This document shows, piece after piece, positions 32,347 through 42,200 of a DNA stretch of 64,000 nucleotides. A program made the position numbers and the translations under genes. The notes beneath the pieces were generated by a model. It made no database searches, was not told the DNA's origin, and saw only the letters and a program-made list of their open reading frames with translations. Source of the DNA: Chryseobacterium foetidum (GTDB taxonomy: Bacteria; Bacteroidota; Bacteroidia; Flavobacteriales; Weeksellaceae); contig NZ_JAMXIA010000001.1 in the NCBI RefSeq assembly GCF_025457425.1, forward strand, positions 1,674,001 through 1,738,000, read 5' to 3'. Within the stretch, counting starts at the first letter, position 1, and each line of letters begins with the position of its first letter.

Positions 32347-34920
32347 CTATTTCTTCGCCGCCGGCTTCTTCACCGCAGGTTTTTTAGCAGCAGTCGTTGC
32401 CTTTTTCGCAGGAGCTTTCTTGGCTGCAGGTTTTTTCTTTTCTGCAAAAGCTTTTGGATCCTGAGCGGTAATCCATTTTTTAACCTCATCGATGGAGACT
32501 TCTTTCAGGTCATCTGCTTCGTATTTGGTATCGTCTTTTTTCCTTGGAATTTTGTAGATGTTTTTTCCGTGTTTTACGATTGGGCCCCATCTCGCATTTT
32601 CAATAGAGATCTTTTCTGATTCCCAATGCTGGATGTAACGGTTCGCTTCTTTCTCTAATTTAGCTTCCACCAATTCGTTGATGTCACTCTGAGAAAGATT
32701 TTCGAAGTTATAACGTTTCGGAACGTTGATGAAAATACTTTGGTATTTAATGAAAGGACCGAACCTTCCCGTTCCTTTTGTGATCGGCTCGCCTTTGTAA
32801 GACGCAATTGGCGCATCTGCCAGTTTCTTTTCTGCAATGATTTCTTCTGCACGCTCCTGCTTAATAGCAAGCGGATCTTCTCCTTTCGGAATGCTGATGT
32901 ACGTTTCGCCCCATTTCACATAAGGACCGAATCTTCCGACACCAATAGAAACTGGTAAACCATCGACTTCATTTAAATCAAATGGAAGCTTGAACAGTTC
33001 CAAAGCATCTTCTAAAGTAATCGTAGCAATGTTCTGTCCGGATAAAAGTGATGCAAAAACCGGTTTTTCTTCATCATCCTGCTCGCCAATCTGAATCATC
33101 GGACCAAATCTTCCGATTCTTGTGGTTACATTCTTTCCGGTTTTTGGATCTACACCCAAAAGTCTTTCTCCGTTGGCACGGTCGGCATTTTCTTCTACAT
33201 CTTCTATTCTCGGATGGAATTTTGAGTAGAAATCAGTCATCATTTCTTTCCACTTCTGTCCGCCATTGGCGATTTCGTCGAAACTTTCTTCTACTCTTGC
33301 GGTAAACCCGAAGTCAAGAATTTCGCTGAAATTATCGGTTAGGAAGTCATTTACCACTTCACCGATGTCTGTAGGAACGAATTTATTTTTGTCGCCCCCG
33401 AATTTTTCGTCGAGAACTTCTTTTTTGATTTTGTCTTTTACAAGAGACATTTTCAAGATCTCACGAACCTGAGCGTCAATCTCTCTCTTATCAACATATT
33501 CACGGTTCTGAATGGTCTGAATAGTCGGTGCATACGTAGACGGACGACCGATTCCCAGCTCTTCAAGCTTTCTTACCAAACCTGCTTCGGTATATCTCGC
33601 ACTCGGTCTTGTGAATTTTTCTGTTGCTGTAATTTTTTTATAGTCTAATACTTCGCCTACAGTTACTTTCGGCAATAGTTTTTCGTTGTTTTCTTCGTCG
33701 TCGTCTTCTGTTTTTACAATTCCGTAAGCTTTCAGGAAACCATCGAAAATGATAACTTCACCTTGCGCTTCAAAATGCTGAGGAAGTTTGGCATTACCAA
33801 TTTCGATGACCGTTTTTTCGATTTTAGCATTTGCCATTTGCGAAGCCAGTGTTCTTCTGTAAATTAATTGATACAGTTTGCTCAACTGAACGTCACCAAT
33901 AGTTTTTACAGAGAAATCTGTCGGACGAATTGCTTCGTGAGCTTCCTGTGCAGAAGATGATTTGGTAGTATAGTTTCTTGGAGAAGAATATTCTGCTCCG
34001 TATTCTGATAATATTTGCTTTTTTGCACCTTCAATTGCTTCCTGAGAAAGGTTGACAGAGTCGGTTCTCATATAAGTGATGTGACCTTCTTCGTACAGTC
34101 TTTGTGCAAGACGCATCGTGTTGGTAACATTGTAACCTAATCTTGAAGACGCTTCCTGCTGAAGTGTAGAAGTGGTAAAAGGTGCAGATGCAGAACGGCT
34201 TCCTGGTTTAGTTTCTACATTGAGAACTTTAAATTCAACCGTTTTTGCCAGTTCAAGGAATTTTTCTGCCTCTTCTTCTTTATCGAAATCTTTTTTGAGT
34301 TTTGCAGCGATTTCCTGAGAGGTTTTGTTTAAAAAGATTCCATCTAATTTAAAGCTTGCTTTCGGTACAAAAGCACGGATTTCTTTTTCTCTTTCCACCA
34401 CCAAACGTACAGCTACCGATTGCACTCTTCCTGCAGACAATCCCGGTTTTACCTTCTTCCAAAGTACGGGAGACATTTCGAAACCTACGATTCTGTCGAG
34501 AACTCTTCTTGCCTGTTGAGCGTTGACTAAGTTCTGATCAATATCTCTCGGATTGTCGATGGCTTTTAGAATCGCATTTTTGGTAATTTCGTGGAAGACA
34601 ATTCTCTTTCTGTTGTCGGGTTTCAGTTTCAATTCTTCTGCCAAATGCCATGCGATGGCTTCCCCTTCACGGTCTTCATCGGAAGCAAGCCACACCATTT
34701 CGGCTTTCTTTACGGCAGACTTTAATTCTGTTACCAATTTCTTTTTGTCGGCAGAAACTTCGTAATCCGGACTGAAGGTGGCCAGATCTATTCCCATTCC
34801 TTTTTTAGGCAGATCACGGATGTGCCCAAAGCTGGACTTCACCTCAAAATCGCTACCTAAATATTTCTGAATAGTTTTTGCTTTGGCCGGAGACTCGACG
34901 ATTACTAAATTTTTCGACAT
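32347..34920 (-). CDS. topA: DNA topoisomerase I
   Basis: TopA relaxes negative supercoils by passing a single strand through a transient nick. The 857-residue product has an N-terminal TOPRIM domain (VESPAKAKTIQKYLG and SDEDREGEAIAWH) and the catalytic Tyr at residue 283 in HITYMRTDS. Four C-terminal repeats of the form GRFGPxIxxG replace the usual zinc fingers: GRFGPMIQIGE, GRFGPYVKWGE, GRFGPFIKYQ and ARWGPIVKHGK. It ends in a Lys/Ala/Pro-rich tail (AAKKAPAKKATTAAKK) like a histone H1-type DNA-binding extension. It is monocistronic. Confidence 0.97.
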   Translation of the reverse strand: MSKNLVIVESPAKAKTIQKYLGSDFEVKSSFGHIRDLPKKGMGIDLATFSPDYEVSADKKKLVTELKSAVKKAEMVWLASDEDREGEAIAWHLAEELKLKPDNRKRIVFHEITKNAILKAIDNPRDIDQNLVNAQQARRVLDRIVGFEMSPVLWKKVKPGLSAGRVQSVAVRLVVEREKEIRAFVPKASFKLDGIFLNKTSQEIAAKLKKDFDKEEEAEKFLELAKTVEFKVLNVETKPGSRSASAPFTTSTLQQEASSRLGYNVTNTMRLAQRLYEEGHITYMRTDSVNLSQEAIEGAKKQILSEYGAEYSSPRNYTTKSSSAQEAHEAIRPTDFSVKTIGDVQLSKLYQLIYRRTLASQMANAKIEKTVIEIGNAKLPQHFEAQGEVIIFDGFLKAYGIVKTEDDDEENNEKLLPKVTVGEVLDYKKITATEKFTRPSARYTEAGLVRKLEELGIGRPSTYAPTIQTIQNREYVDKREIDAQVREILKMSLVKDKIKKEVLDEKFGGDKNKFVPTDIGEVVNDFLTDNFSEILDFGFTARVEESFDEIANGGQKWKEMMTDFYSKFHPRIEDVEENADRANGERLLGVDPKTGKNVTTRIGRFGPMIQIGEQDDEEKPVFASLLSGQNIATITLEDALELFKLPFDLNEVDGLPVSIGVGRFGPYVKWGETYISIPKGEDPLAIKQERAEEIIAEKKLADAPIASYKGEPITKGTGRFGPFIKYQSIFINVPKRYNFENLSQSDINELVEAKLEKEANRYIQHWESEKISIENARWGPIVKHGKNIYKIPRKKDDTKYEADDLKEVSIDEVKKWITAQDPKAFAEKKKPAAKKAPAKKATTAAKKPAVKKPAAKK

Positions 34921-34965
34921 TCCTGAAATTTTTGCAAAAGTAAGCCTTTTTTTATTAAAGCAGAT

Positions 34966-36129
34966 TTACAGCATTTTATTTAACAGTTCCACGGGCGAAA
35001 TAAAGACTCTGTACAGCAAACCTTCCCATGTAAAACCTCTTCCGGACATTTCAACTCTGTACATTAAAGAAAAAATGATAAATGAAACTATAATTCCGTT
35101 TTTTAAATTTAAACTAAAACCTTCTGCAACCTCATCATAATTGCGTTTTGGAAGCATTAAAGTGAAAAGAATGATCAGAAAAATCATGTGGATGTACAGC
35201 CATCTTCCCCAATCGATTGCGAGGTAAAAAAGAGGCAATGAAAACAGAAATGCGGGAATCAATAAAATAGACAGAAACTTTTGTGCCTTTTGAAATTTTA
35301 AATAAAAACCAACATGAAGAAGACTGATTAAGAAACTTAAAAAATACAATCTGTAGTCATTGAAATGATCTGAAATGTATCTTCTTTCATCAAAATTCCA
35401 GAAAAATATTCCTTTGGTTAGAATTACTCCACGGTTTTTCAGAATTTCCAATGATTGTCCTTCGTTGATTTCCTTTCCGAGGAGAAAAATTAATATCGCA
35501 GGGATCAGCGTGACAAGAATATATTTAATGTACTTTTTAGTTTCGAACTTTCCGCTTTTTAGATACAATCCAATCAAAAAATAGGGCATGAAAAAAAGTG
35601 TGATCTCATGGAAAAACATAGCGATCAGCAATCCGAAGCAGATTAAATATTCCTTTGAACGGTCGAGTTTTTCCTGATCTAAAAGATTGATGAAAACGGC
35701 GAAGATGAAAAAGACAATAAATTCTTTCTTTCCGACATAATCGACGCAGTTAAATATTCCTGTAAAACCGATGGAGGAAAGTAAAAGCGACAGATAAAGC
35801 AGATCAGGTTGCTTTCTCTGAATAATTTTAAAATACGTATAAAAAAATCCACAAATAATGATGACTTGGAAAAAATAGACAGCCAAATTTAATTTTAAAC
35901 CTGTAAAATCCTGAATAATAAAAAAGAAGCTTCCGGAAAGCCCTCTTCTTTTAAAACCGCCATCCTGATAGTTGATGAGCCAGTCGCCAAGAATATATCC
36001 GTCAGAATTTTTGTTATGAATAAAGGTAAAAACCAATGCAAAAACTGCTGTTGCCACAATTAATAAATTGATCAGCAATCTTACGGTAAAAAGTTCTGCA
36101 GGTTTTTTCAAATGTGTAATTTTTTCCAA
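34966..36129 (-). CDS. Polytopic membrane protein of unknown function
   Basis: The 387-residue protein has about ten to eleven predicted membrane helices and the motif LINYQDGGFKRRGLSGSFFF near residue 55, in the loop after the first helix. Few other soluble regions. Its architecture (polytopic, with a C-terminal Tyr/Trp-rich end) recalls EpsG-like or glycosyltransferase-related polymerases, and similar proteins lie at 39915-42053. No family was firmly recognised. A promoter motif sits in the loop of the large hairpin upstream (36136-36223). Confidence 0.65.
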   Translation of the reverse strand: MEKITHLKKPAELFTVRLLINLLIVATAVFALVFTFIHNKNSDGYILGDWLINYQDGGFKRRGLSGSFFFIIQDFTGLKLNLAVYFFQVIIICGFFYTYFKIIQRKQPDLLYLSLLLSSIGFTGIFNCVDYVGKKEFIVFFIFAVFINLLDQEKLDRSKEYLICFGLLIAMFFHEITLFFMPYFLIGLYLKSGKFETKKYIKYILVTLIPAILIFLLGKEINEGQSLEILKNRGVILTKGIFFWNFDERRYISDHFNDYRLYFLSFLISLLHVGFYLKFQKAQKFLSILLIPAFLFSLPLFYLAIDWGRWLYIHMIFLIILFTLMLPKRNYDEVAEGFSLNLKNGIIVSFIIFSLMYRVEMSGRGFTWEGLLYRVFISPVELLNKML

Positions 36130-36135
36130 AATAAA

Positions 36136-36223
36136 AGAACCGAAATTGTTTTGAATTTGCTCTTCTTAAATTTGATTGTCAAAAATAGGAATTAAAGCGT
36201 ATTCAAAAAACAATTTCGGTTCT
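36136..36223 (-). terminator. Long inverted repeat with an internal promoter motif
   Basis: AGAACCGAAATTGTTTTGAAT (36136-36156) pairs with the segment 36201-36223, which carries only a two-base bulge: about 21 pairs with a 44-base loop. After the stem the minus strand reads TTTATTTTGG, so it can terminate the large T9SS gene. TATTTTTG (36180-36187), the -7 motif for the next gene, lies in the loop. Confidence 0.6.
36180..36187 (-). promoter_or_regulatory. Promoter -7 element for the membrane-protein gene
   Basis: TATTTTTG on the minus strand with TTG at 36211-36213 (spacing 23). It is within the hairpin loop, about 45 bases before the ATG at 36129. Confidence 0.45.
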
Positions 36224-36251
36224 GTTTTATGATGATTTAATTTTAAAGCAG

Positions 36252-39200
36252 TTACTTCTTCATAATTTTCACAACTACTTCCGCATCATTGATTCTTACA
36301 AGATAAAAACCTTGAGTTAAATCTGAAATATTGGTTTGATTATTTTCAAACTTCCCTTTTCTAACCATTTGCCCTGAAGCATTGTAAATTTGGTAATAAT
36401 AATCTTTTCTCACATCCGCTTTGATATAAAGAATATCCTGCACCGGATTTGGGAATAATGAGATTTGATTTTTAACTTTTTTGTCCTCGATTTGTTTTTG
36501 CGTAAACACGTTGGTAGCCTTGAAAGCGCCCGCCTGCGTCACAGGAATTGCCGGAATTGGTCCCGCCTGATCGCCGGCTGCATTGGTGTTCACTTTTACA
36601 CAGCGGCAGTTCATCCCGAAATAAGGATCATTATTATCATGGAAGGCAATCATTCTGTTGGAACTTGAGGCAGCATCAAAAAGAATGTTTACAGGTCTTC
36701 CGATGTAGTTTGAATTCAAAGCTCCTGTCCAGACTCCCGGATACTGATAATTGTTTACATTAAAAGTTCCTGAAGCCGTTTGATTTGCCGTCACACTTCT
36801 GAAACCTCTCGATCCTGAGTTCGGGAAATTGCCGACGTTGTACGCAGGATTGTTGTAGATATACCCGATTGTCGTCGTTGTGCTGTTTCTCACTCTAGTT
36901 CCCAGATAATCCGAAATTACGCTGTAACTTGTTGCTACTTTTTTATCTTTTTTGTACCATGGTGAAATTCCGAAATCTTTGTTGGAAATAATTGCAGTGC
37001 TCGTTAGATCCGGAATTCTCCAGCCTTCAGGACATGGATCGTAAACGGATTTTTCGCCACCTCTACCCCATCTGTCTGCAGCTAAATTGGGTTCATCTGA
37101 AATCCAGTCTGTACCGTTGGTATAGTTCGGAACTGCTGAATTGTAAGGTGCAAAAGTGCTTGGAATCATGTACACCAAAGGATTTCTCACCGAATAAGAT
37201 AAAATTTTAGCTAATTTTTCCGGAACCGTGTCATTAGACAACAAGTTTGCATTGGTGGCGTTTGAATATGTGTTGTAAGGAACAATATAATTTCCTGATA
37301 AATTATTATAATTCGCATAACTCAATGCTGTGTAGGAAACGGATCCATTAGCAGCTACATTTCCTAAATAAATACTGTAGGAAGCTCTGTTATCGGCATG
37401 CTGAAACGGTGGGATAGGATCTTTTCTTCCCCACTGGTACTGCATTCCCGTAGAAGCTCTGATTTGCGCAAGCTCGGCAGCATTCGGAGTTAACGGATTT
37501 GCAACGACAGGAAAAGCATCGGTTGCACCAATGTTTCTGTCCATAAATTCTGTTTTTAATACATCACCTTTCTGAACATAATTAACATAGTTAGGCGCGT
37601 TTGAATTTGGCGTTTCCGTAGCATAAGTGAAAGATGAAATTGCGCTATCGGTCACCCAAATATGCCATGACCAATACACTGGACTTGTGATACTTCCGTT
37701 GTGAAGTGTGATCACTGCATTTCCACTTTGGTTTGGATTGATGTTGACCTGAATTTTTGTATTCGAAAGATCAGCCATGCTTGACGGAGACGGATTCGAT
37801 AACGCCACAGAACCAATCAGCGACGTGTTGGTAGACCAAAGAACATTAGCCTTAAGACTGTTGAAACTTGCCGCATTTAAAATTGTCTTGTTATTCAACA
37901 ACTGACTTTGAACCGAAAACGCCTTGGATACGGGGATTTCTACCAAAGTTGAAGTGGTATTTTTTACAATCTGATAGGTATTTGGATTTTTTAAACCATC
38001 TGTGTAATCGGTAGGCTCATCATAATATTCTGTTGGATAATTATAATTATGAACAATATATCCCGGATCCTGAATACATCTGCATGCATTGGCATCCGAA
38101 GTTTTCGCAGTGGATGTCGGCATGTACCAGTATCTACCTTTCACGGTAGCATCGCCCGGATTGGGTGTGTCACCCTGATATTTGTCCGGAACCATAAATA
38201 ATGCTCTCGCAGAAACCGCTGGTGTTGTGTCTGATAACCTTGTCATTGTTGCTGTCCACAATCCCACCTGATGCTGGTCGGTGTACTGACCCTGTTGCGA
38301 ATTGATTGCCAATTGACCTGTTCCAGGAAAAGTTCCCATATTGAAACCTCCGACAGAAGTCATATCGAAACCTACATTGGGATATATTTTAAAACCTGTC
38401 ATAAATGAAGGAACTCCAGCATCGGATGGTTTGATAATATGATTTCCTGCACTTTCAAATGCTGTTTTTCCAAGATTAGTACGAACACCAAACGGAGAAA
38501 AATCTATTCTCACATCATCCACATACGTTGGCGAAGCTAAATTGGCAACCAACATCGATGGCAAACGCCATCCATTTGGGCACGGATCAAAAGGAGATTT
38601 TCTTCTATAGGGCTGCGCAGCATCGTCCGTATTATAATCTATACCGATATAACCTTCAGCATTATCAGACCAGAGATTCAGTTTAGGCAAATCCTGACCA
38701 AGAATATCCGAAGATGCTCCAAACCAATTGTACATCAGGTTGACATTGTTATTATAATAAGCCGGACCGGAAAGATCATCTTTGTAAACATAAATCGGGC
38801 TCAACGGATTGTTGATTGAAAGAGCCATATTGTTTTCCACAGTTGCTGTAGAAACAGGTGTGAAAAGTCTTAAATTATCAAAATTAGTAGCATTGGTGAA
38901 ATTTTTTGAACCTCTGTGACGTACTCTGCCGACACTTCCGGAAACTTCATAAAAATCATCACCTCTCAAAACCAATGGCGGAATAGGATCTTTTCTTCCC
39001 CACTGATACAAAAGCCCGCCGCTTCTGTTCCATTCTCCGGCAGTGTTTGATGATGAAATCGCACCTAAGTTTCTGTCCATCCATTTCCATTCTCCTGCAG
39101 GAATAACTTCAGTGCTTCCGCTTGCAGTTTCTCTTTTGACATTATCAAAACTGCGGTATGTAGAACCGTCGGTAGGATCATCTGTCACCCAGATATGCCA

Positions 39201-39692
39201 TGACCATGCGATTTTGCCATCAACTTTAAAGGCAATAACTGCATTTCCTTTTTTGCCTTTATTTACAGGAACTACAATCTTGCCCTCTTCTTTATTTCCC
39301 GTTAGCCGAAGCCTGAAACCTCCGCTCGTCTTAATTAAACCATGATTATCTTCCCAAAGAAGTTCTGCAGAAGTTTTCCCATCGTAGTTAAAATTGTCTT
39401 TATTTAAATATTTATAAAAAGTCCAAACTGCATAAGCCTTTTTAACTGGAATGTAGATTCCATCATTTGCGGTGGAAGGATCAAAAATATAACTGTTTGG
39501 GGCAAGAAGCCAAGGGTATGTGTAAACCCTTGAAGCGATCACATCAGAATCCATCGGTATTCTTGACGCGTTGACCACTGTTTTGGTGTCGTTCTCTGTT
39601 TTTGCAAGAATCTGCTGTGCATCTGTGCTGCAAAAACTTAACAGTACAAGACCTGCTGACATAAGGCCTTGAGAAATAGATTTTTGTTTCAT
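36252..39692 (-). CDS. Large secreted protein with T9SS sorting domain and duplicated FISUMP-like modules
   Basis: A 1146-residue cell-surface or released protein. The start at 39692 (MKQKSISQGL) is chosen for its signal peptide ending FCSTDAQQ; the frame is open 18 bases further. Two similar halves each contain WSWHIWVTD, a WMDRN/FMDRN-LG block, YQWGRKDPIPP and DPCPxGWRxP, i.e. tandem Fibrobacter-succinogenes-like (FISUMP) modules. Each half ends with a CRC motif. The last about 75 residues are a type A sorting domain (LFPNPVQDILYIKADVRK, ending VVKIMKK) that directs export by the type IX system. Ligand unknown. Confidence 0.85.
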   Translation of the reverse strand: MKQKSISQGLMSAGLVLLSFCSTDAQQILAKTENDTKTVVNASRIPMDSDVIASRVYTYPWLLAPNSYIFDPSTANDGIYIPVKKAYAVWTFYKYLNKDNFNYDGKTSAELLWEDNHGLIKTSGGFRLRLTGNKEEGKIVVPVNKGKKGNAVIAFKVDGKIAWSWHIWVTDDPTDGSTYRSFDNVKRETASGSTEVIPAGEWKWMDRNLGAISSSNTAGEWNRSGGLLYQWGRKDPIPPLVLRGDDFYEVSGSVGRVRHRGSKNFTNATNFDNLRLFTPVSTATVENNMALSINNPLSPIYVYKDDLSGPAYYNNNVNLMYNWFGASSDILGQDLPKLNLWSDNAEGYIGIDYNTDDAAQPYRRKSPFDPCPNGWRLPSMLVANLASPTYVDDVRIDFSPFGVRTNLGKTAFESAGNHIIKPSDAGVPSFMTGFKIYPNVGFDMTSVGGFNMGTFPGTGQLAINSQQGQYTDQHQVGLWTATMTRLSDTTPAVSARALFMVPDKYQGDTPNPGDATVKGRYWYMPTSTAKTSDANACRCIQDPGYIVHNYNYPTEYYDEPTDYTDGLKNPNTYQIVKNTTSTLVEIPVSKAFSVQSQLLNNKTILNAASFNSLKANVLWSTNTSLIGSVALSNPSPSSMADLSNTKIQVNINPNQSGNAVITLHNGSITSPVYWSWHIWVTDSAISSFTYATETPNSNAPNYVNYVQKGDVLKTEFMDRNIGATDAFPVVANPLTPNAAELAQIRASTGMQYQWGRKDPIPPFQHADNRASYSIYLGNVAANGSVSYTALSYANYNNLSGNYIVPYNTYSNATNANLLSNDTVPEKLAKILSYSVRNPLVYMIPSTFAPYNSAVPNYTNGTDWISDEPNLAADRWGRGGEKSVYDPCPEGWRIPDLTSTAIISNKDFGISPWYKKDKKVATSYSVISDYLGTRVRNSTTTTIGYIYNNPAYNVGNFPNSGSRGFRSVTANQTASGTFNVNNYQYPGVWTGALNSNYIGRPVNILFDAASSSNRMIAFHDNNDPYFGMNCRCVKVNTNAAGDQAGPIPAIPVTQAGAFKATNVFTQKQIEDKKVKNQISLFPNPVQDILYIKADVRKDYYYQIYNASGQMVRKGKFENNQTNISDLTQGFYLVRINDAEVVVKIMKK

Positions 39693-39914
39693 AATAATAC
39701 TTGGATACAAATTTTAGTCAATAGTTATTGGATTTCAATTGATTATATCAAAATAAGTTATAATAATGGTTTATGATTACAGACATAAATACAAATTATG
39801 ATTATATATGATAATAATTCAACGATCGCAAAAATATGTATTTAAATTCACAATTTAGAAAACTGTGAATAATTTTTCATTATGAATCAAAGAATTTTTG
39901 TAAAATAGAGGATT
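39693..39914. other. AT-rich spacer with a promoter motif
   Basis: No gene. TATTTTTG followed by C on the minus strand (39829-39836) is a candidate -7 element for the T9SS-protein gene, implying an untranslated leader of about 130 bases. No -33 TTTG at correct spacing. Confidence 0.4.
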
Positions 39915-41054
39915 TTAAGGTAATAAATAGTTATTATACCGCTCTATTGTGAAGTTTCCGTTAACAATGTTTTTAAAGCTTGAGAATAGAACAAAGTTGA
40001 AAATGAAAAGTGAGATGATAAAAGTATAGATTAACCTTTTGGTAGAATCATTCACCACGTACATAGAATTGATGATAATAATATAAGAAAAACCAATAAA
40101 TGCACCCGCCAGACGAGATGCGAAAATAGGATTGTTTCTGAATATAAAATAGGAGCAAACACCTATAACAGCATAGTTTCTGTGGTATTCGTAGTAAGGA
40201 AACTTCTCTTTCATCTGATTATCAAAAAAGAAAAGGAAAAAAGTAAGAATAGCCATCAAACCTTCGGGCACACCAAAACCACCGTTCAGACGAGTTACAG
40301 ATTCATCTACATATCCGTTGAATCCCTCTACAAGAACATTATCCGAAGCAACGCCCTCCAAAAAGCTTCCAAAAACACGGTAAACTTCAAAAGGAGAAAG
40401 GAAGATTGAAGTAATAATGAACCCCAGCATCACCGCCTTATTGATTGGAATTCTCGCAACCCAATACATTGGAAGAAAAACATAACAGACATTATGAATT
40501 CCCGCCCCAATCCAGATAAACAGGATATACATAAAAAGCTGTCTTGTTTTTATATATTTAATTGCATAATAGACTATAAACGATGCCAAACACTGCCTGA
40601 TTTGTCCACTTTCTCCGATAAAAAAACCCGGAATGAACATAAACAGTATAAATGTAAAAGGATAAAATGTGTTTTCTTCGATATATTCTATCTTAAAATA
40701 CATGGTAATTGCTGCAATCACCAAAGTAAGAATATAAAACGGCGCATTGAAAACATTCAGAATTATCTTATTGATGAGTATAAAAAGCCACTCCAGTTCA
40801 AAGGGTGTGGGAGGCTCCAGATACAAGGCCTTGCAAATAATGCTTACGTAATCTATCTGATCTGAATACACATATATACCTACATAACTTCCGTAATCGG
40901 GACCAACAAACTTTCTAAGCCCCGCAATTAAAATCAGAAAAATTGCCAGGTACCAAAGGTATTTTTTCTCTACCCTTCGGCCAAAAACTTCCTGCGCACT
41001 GAAAACCAGCAACACAACAAAAACAATCAGGTAATAGGGGTGAAATAAACTCAT
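39915..41054 (-). CDS. EpsG family membrane protein
   Basis: EpsG-like proteins are polytopic inner-membrane proteins of exopolysaccharide systems, perhaps polymerases. The 379-residue product has about ten helices, starting YYLIVFVVLLVFSAQEVFG, and the motif LRKFVGPDYGSYVGIY near residue 48. The conserved GQIRQCLASFIVYYAIKYI near 150 is typical of this family. Its ATG directly abuts the stop of the upstream gene (TAGATG), so they are coupled. Assignment by motif and topology, not by enzymatic evidence. Confidence 0.75.
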   Translation of the reverse strand: MSLFHPYYLIVFVVLLVFSAQEVFGRRVEKKYLWYLAIFLILIAGLRKFVGPDYGSYVGIYVYSDQIDYVSIICKALYLEPPTPFELEWLFILINKIILNVFNAPFYILTLVIAAITMYFKIEYIEENTFYPFTFILFMFIPGFFIGESGQIRQCLASFIVYYAIKYIKTRQLFMYILFIWIGAGIHNVCYVFLPMYWVARIPINKAVMLGFIITSIFLSPFEVYRVFGSFLEGVASDNVLVEGFNGYVDESVTRLNGGFGVPEGLMAILTFFLFFFDNQMKEKFPYYEYHRNYAVIGVCSYFIFRNNPIFASRLAGAFIGFSYIIIINSMYVVNDSTKRLIYTFIISLFIFNFVLFSSFKNIVNGNFTIERYNNYLLP

Positions 41055-42053
41055 CTATGCTCTATGAAAATTTATGTTTTGTGAAGAAATCACCAAAACT
41101 CCCAGTAAAAGCGGAAGAAAAAGTCTCGTTTCCCAAAACAGCCCGACAAAAGTAATCATTCCAAGATAAGGAACGGAAAGTATCATAAAATTTTTGAAAA
41201 TATTGCGTTCTGCAACACCACAAAGTTGGTAAATGAAGTATAAAAATACAAGTCCGAAAACCAGACCCGCAAGATTAAACGGACTGCTGAAATTCTGAAC
41301 CAAATAAAAACCTTCCGCAAGCGAAGCCTCCTGAGGGATCATCAAACGTAAACCAATGTAAGGAACAACAAATGCCAAAACGGCCATCAGAATTTCTTTA
41401 CAGAAAGCAAAATCTTTAATCTTAAAACTTCGGTAATCAAAAAATAACGCTCCAAAAAAAGCAATATTTAGGCAGGCAGTTTCCCGTACGAATGTTGAAA
41501 TAAAAATAATTCCGCATAGAAAAAGCAAATCTTTATTCTGTCTTAATTTTGCAAATTTTAAACTGAAAAATATTCCGCCAAGAAAAAAGAATATTGCAAT
41601 TGAGTCACAGTTTGTGGGCACATACTGAACGATAACCATCAGAAAAACTCCAAAAATATACAGCAGCTTTCTCAGTCTTGGATCTGAAGCAAAAAGGTTA
41701 GGATTAAATTTTAAAATTTTGTCCAAAACCAATGTTGAAGCCAAAAAAAAGATAACATTAATTAAAAAAATACTGTGATAAAAAACTGTTCCGCTTTTTA
41801 GAATGAAGGGTTTTAGCGAAACTAAATTTGAATTGATAAAATCAGTAAGAAAATCAGTGACATGAACCGTAAGGAAATTTGGAATTACCCTATACGCATA
41901 CACTGAAGAAAACATAAAATCCGGAGCCTTCTCCATAGTTTTCAGCTTCACATAAGAAGATTCAAAACCATAATATGCCATGAAAAACAGCAAAAAGGGA
42001 AGTATTGCTGTAAAGAGAACCGAATTTATTTTTCCATCGCTGTTTTGAAACAT
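41055..42053 (-). CDS. Polytopic membrane protein of unknown function
   Basis: Multi-pass protein of about 332 residues with about ten helices. The frame is open to a TTG at 42104, but the promoter motif TACTTTTG (42102-42109) overlaps that codon, so transcription starts after it. The first ATG is at 42053 (MFQNSDGKINSV). It resembles the protein at 34966-36129 in style and lies immediately upstream of the EpsG-like gene, suggesting joint action on a surface glycan. No family was recognised. Confidence 0.65.
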   Translation of the reverse strand: MFQNSDGKINSVLFTAILPFLLFFMAYYGFESSYVKLKTMEKAPDFMFSSVYAYRVIPNFLTVHVTDFLTDFINSNLVSLKPFILKSGTVFYHSIFLINVIFFLASTLVLDKILKFNPNLFASDPRLRKLLYIFGVFLMVIVQYVPTNCDSIAIFFFLGGIFFSLKFAKLRQNKDLLFLCGIIFISTFVRETACLNIAFFGALFFDYRSFKIKDFAFCKEILMAVLAFVVPYIGLRLMIPQEASLAEGFYLVQNFSSPFNLAGLVFGLVFLYFIYQLCGVAERNIFKNFMILSVPYLGMITFVGLFWETRLFLPLLLGVLVISSQNINFHRA

Positions 42054-42101
42054 ACCCAGTAGAATGTCATGTTTTCGCCAAAGCCAATCGCTAAAGCGTT
42101 G

Positions 42102-42134
42102 CAAAAGTAGATTATTTTAATGATTATCCGCAAA
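42102..42134 (-). promoter_or_regulatory. Promoter of the EpsG pair
   Basis: The minus strand has TTTG (42131-42134), a 21-base spacer and TACTTTTG (42102-42109). It is divergent from the pigment-cluster promoter 17 bases away and shifts the start of the 41055 gene to 42053. Confidence 0.6.
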
Positions 42135-42150
42135 ACTTCACTTATAAAGT

Positions 42151-42180
42151 TTTGACCTTGAGTCTAAAAAATTAAATTTG
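42151..42180 (+). promoter_or_regulatory. Promoter of the flexirubin cluster
   Basis: TTTG (42151-42154), an 18-base spacer and TAAATTTG (42173-42180) are an exact match to the Bacteroidetes consensus. The predicted start is about 14 bases before the ATG at 42201. Confidence 0.7.
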
Positions 42181-42200
42181 CAACTTGATTTAACAGGGTA

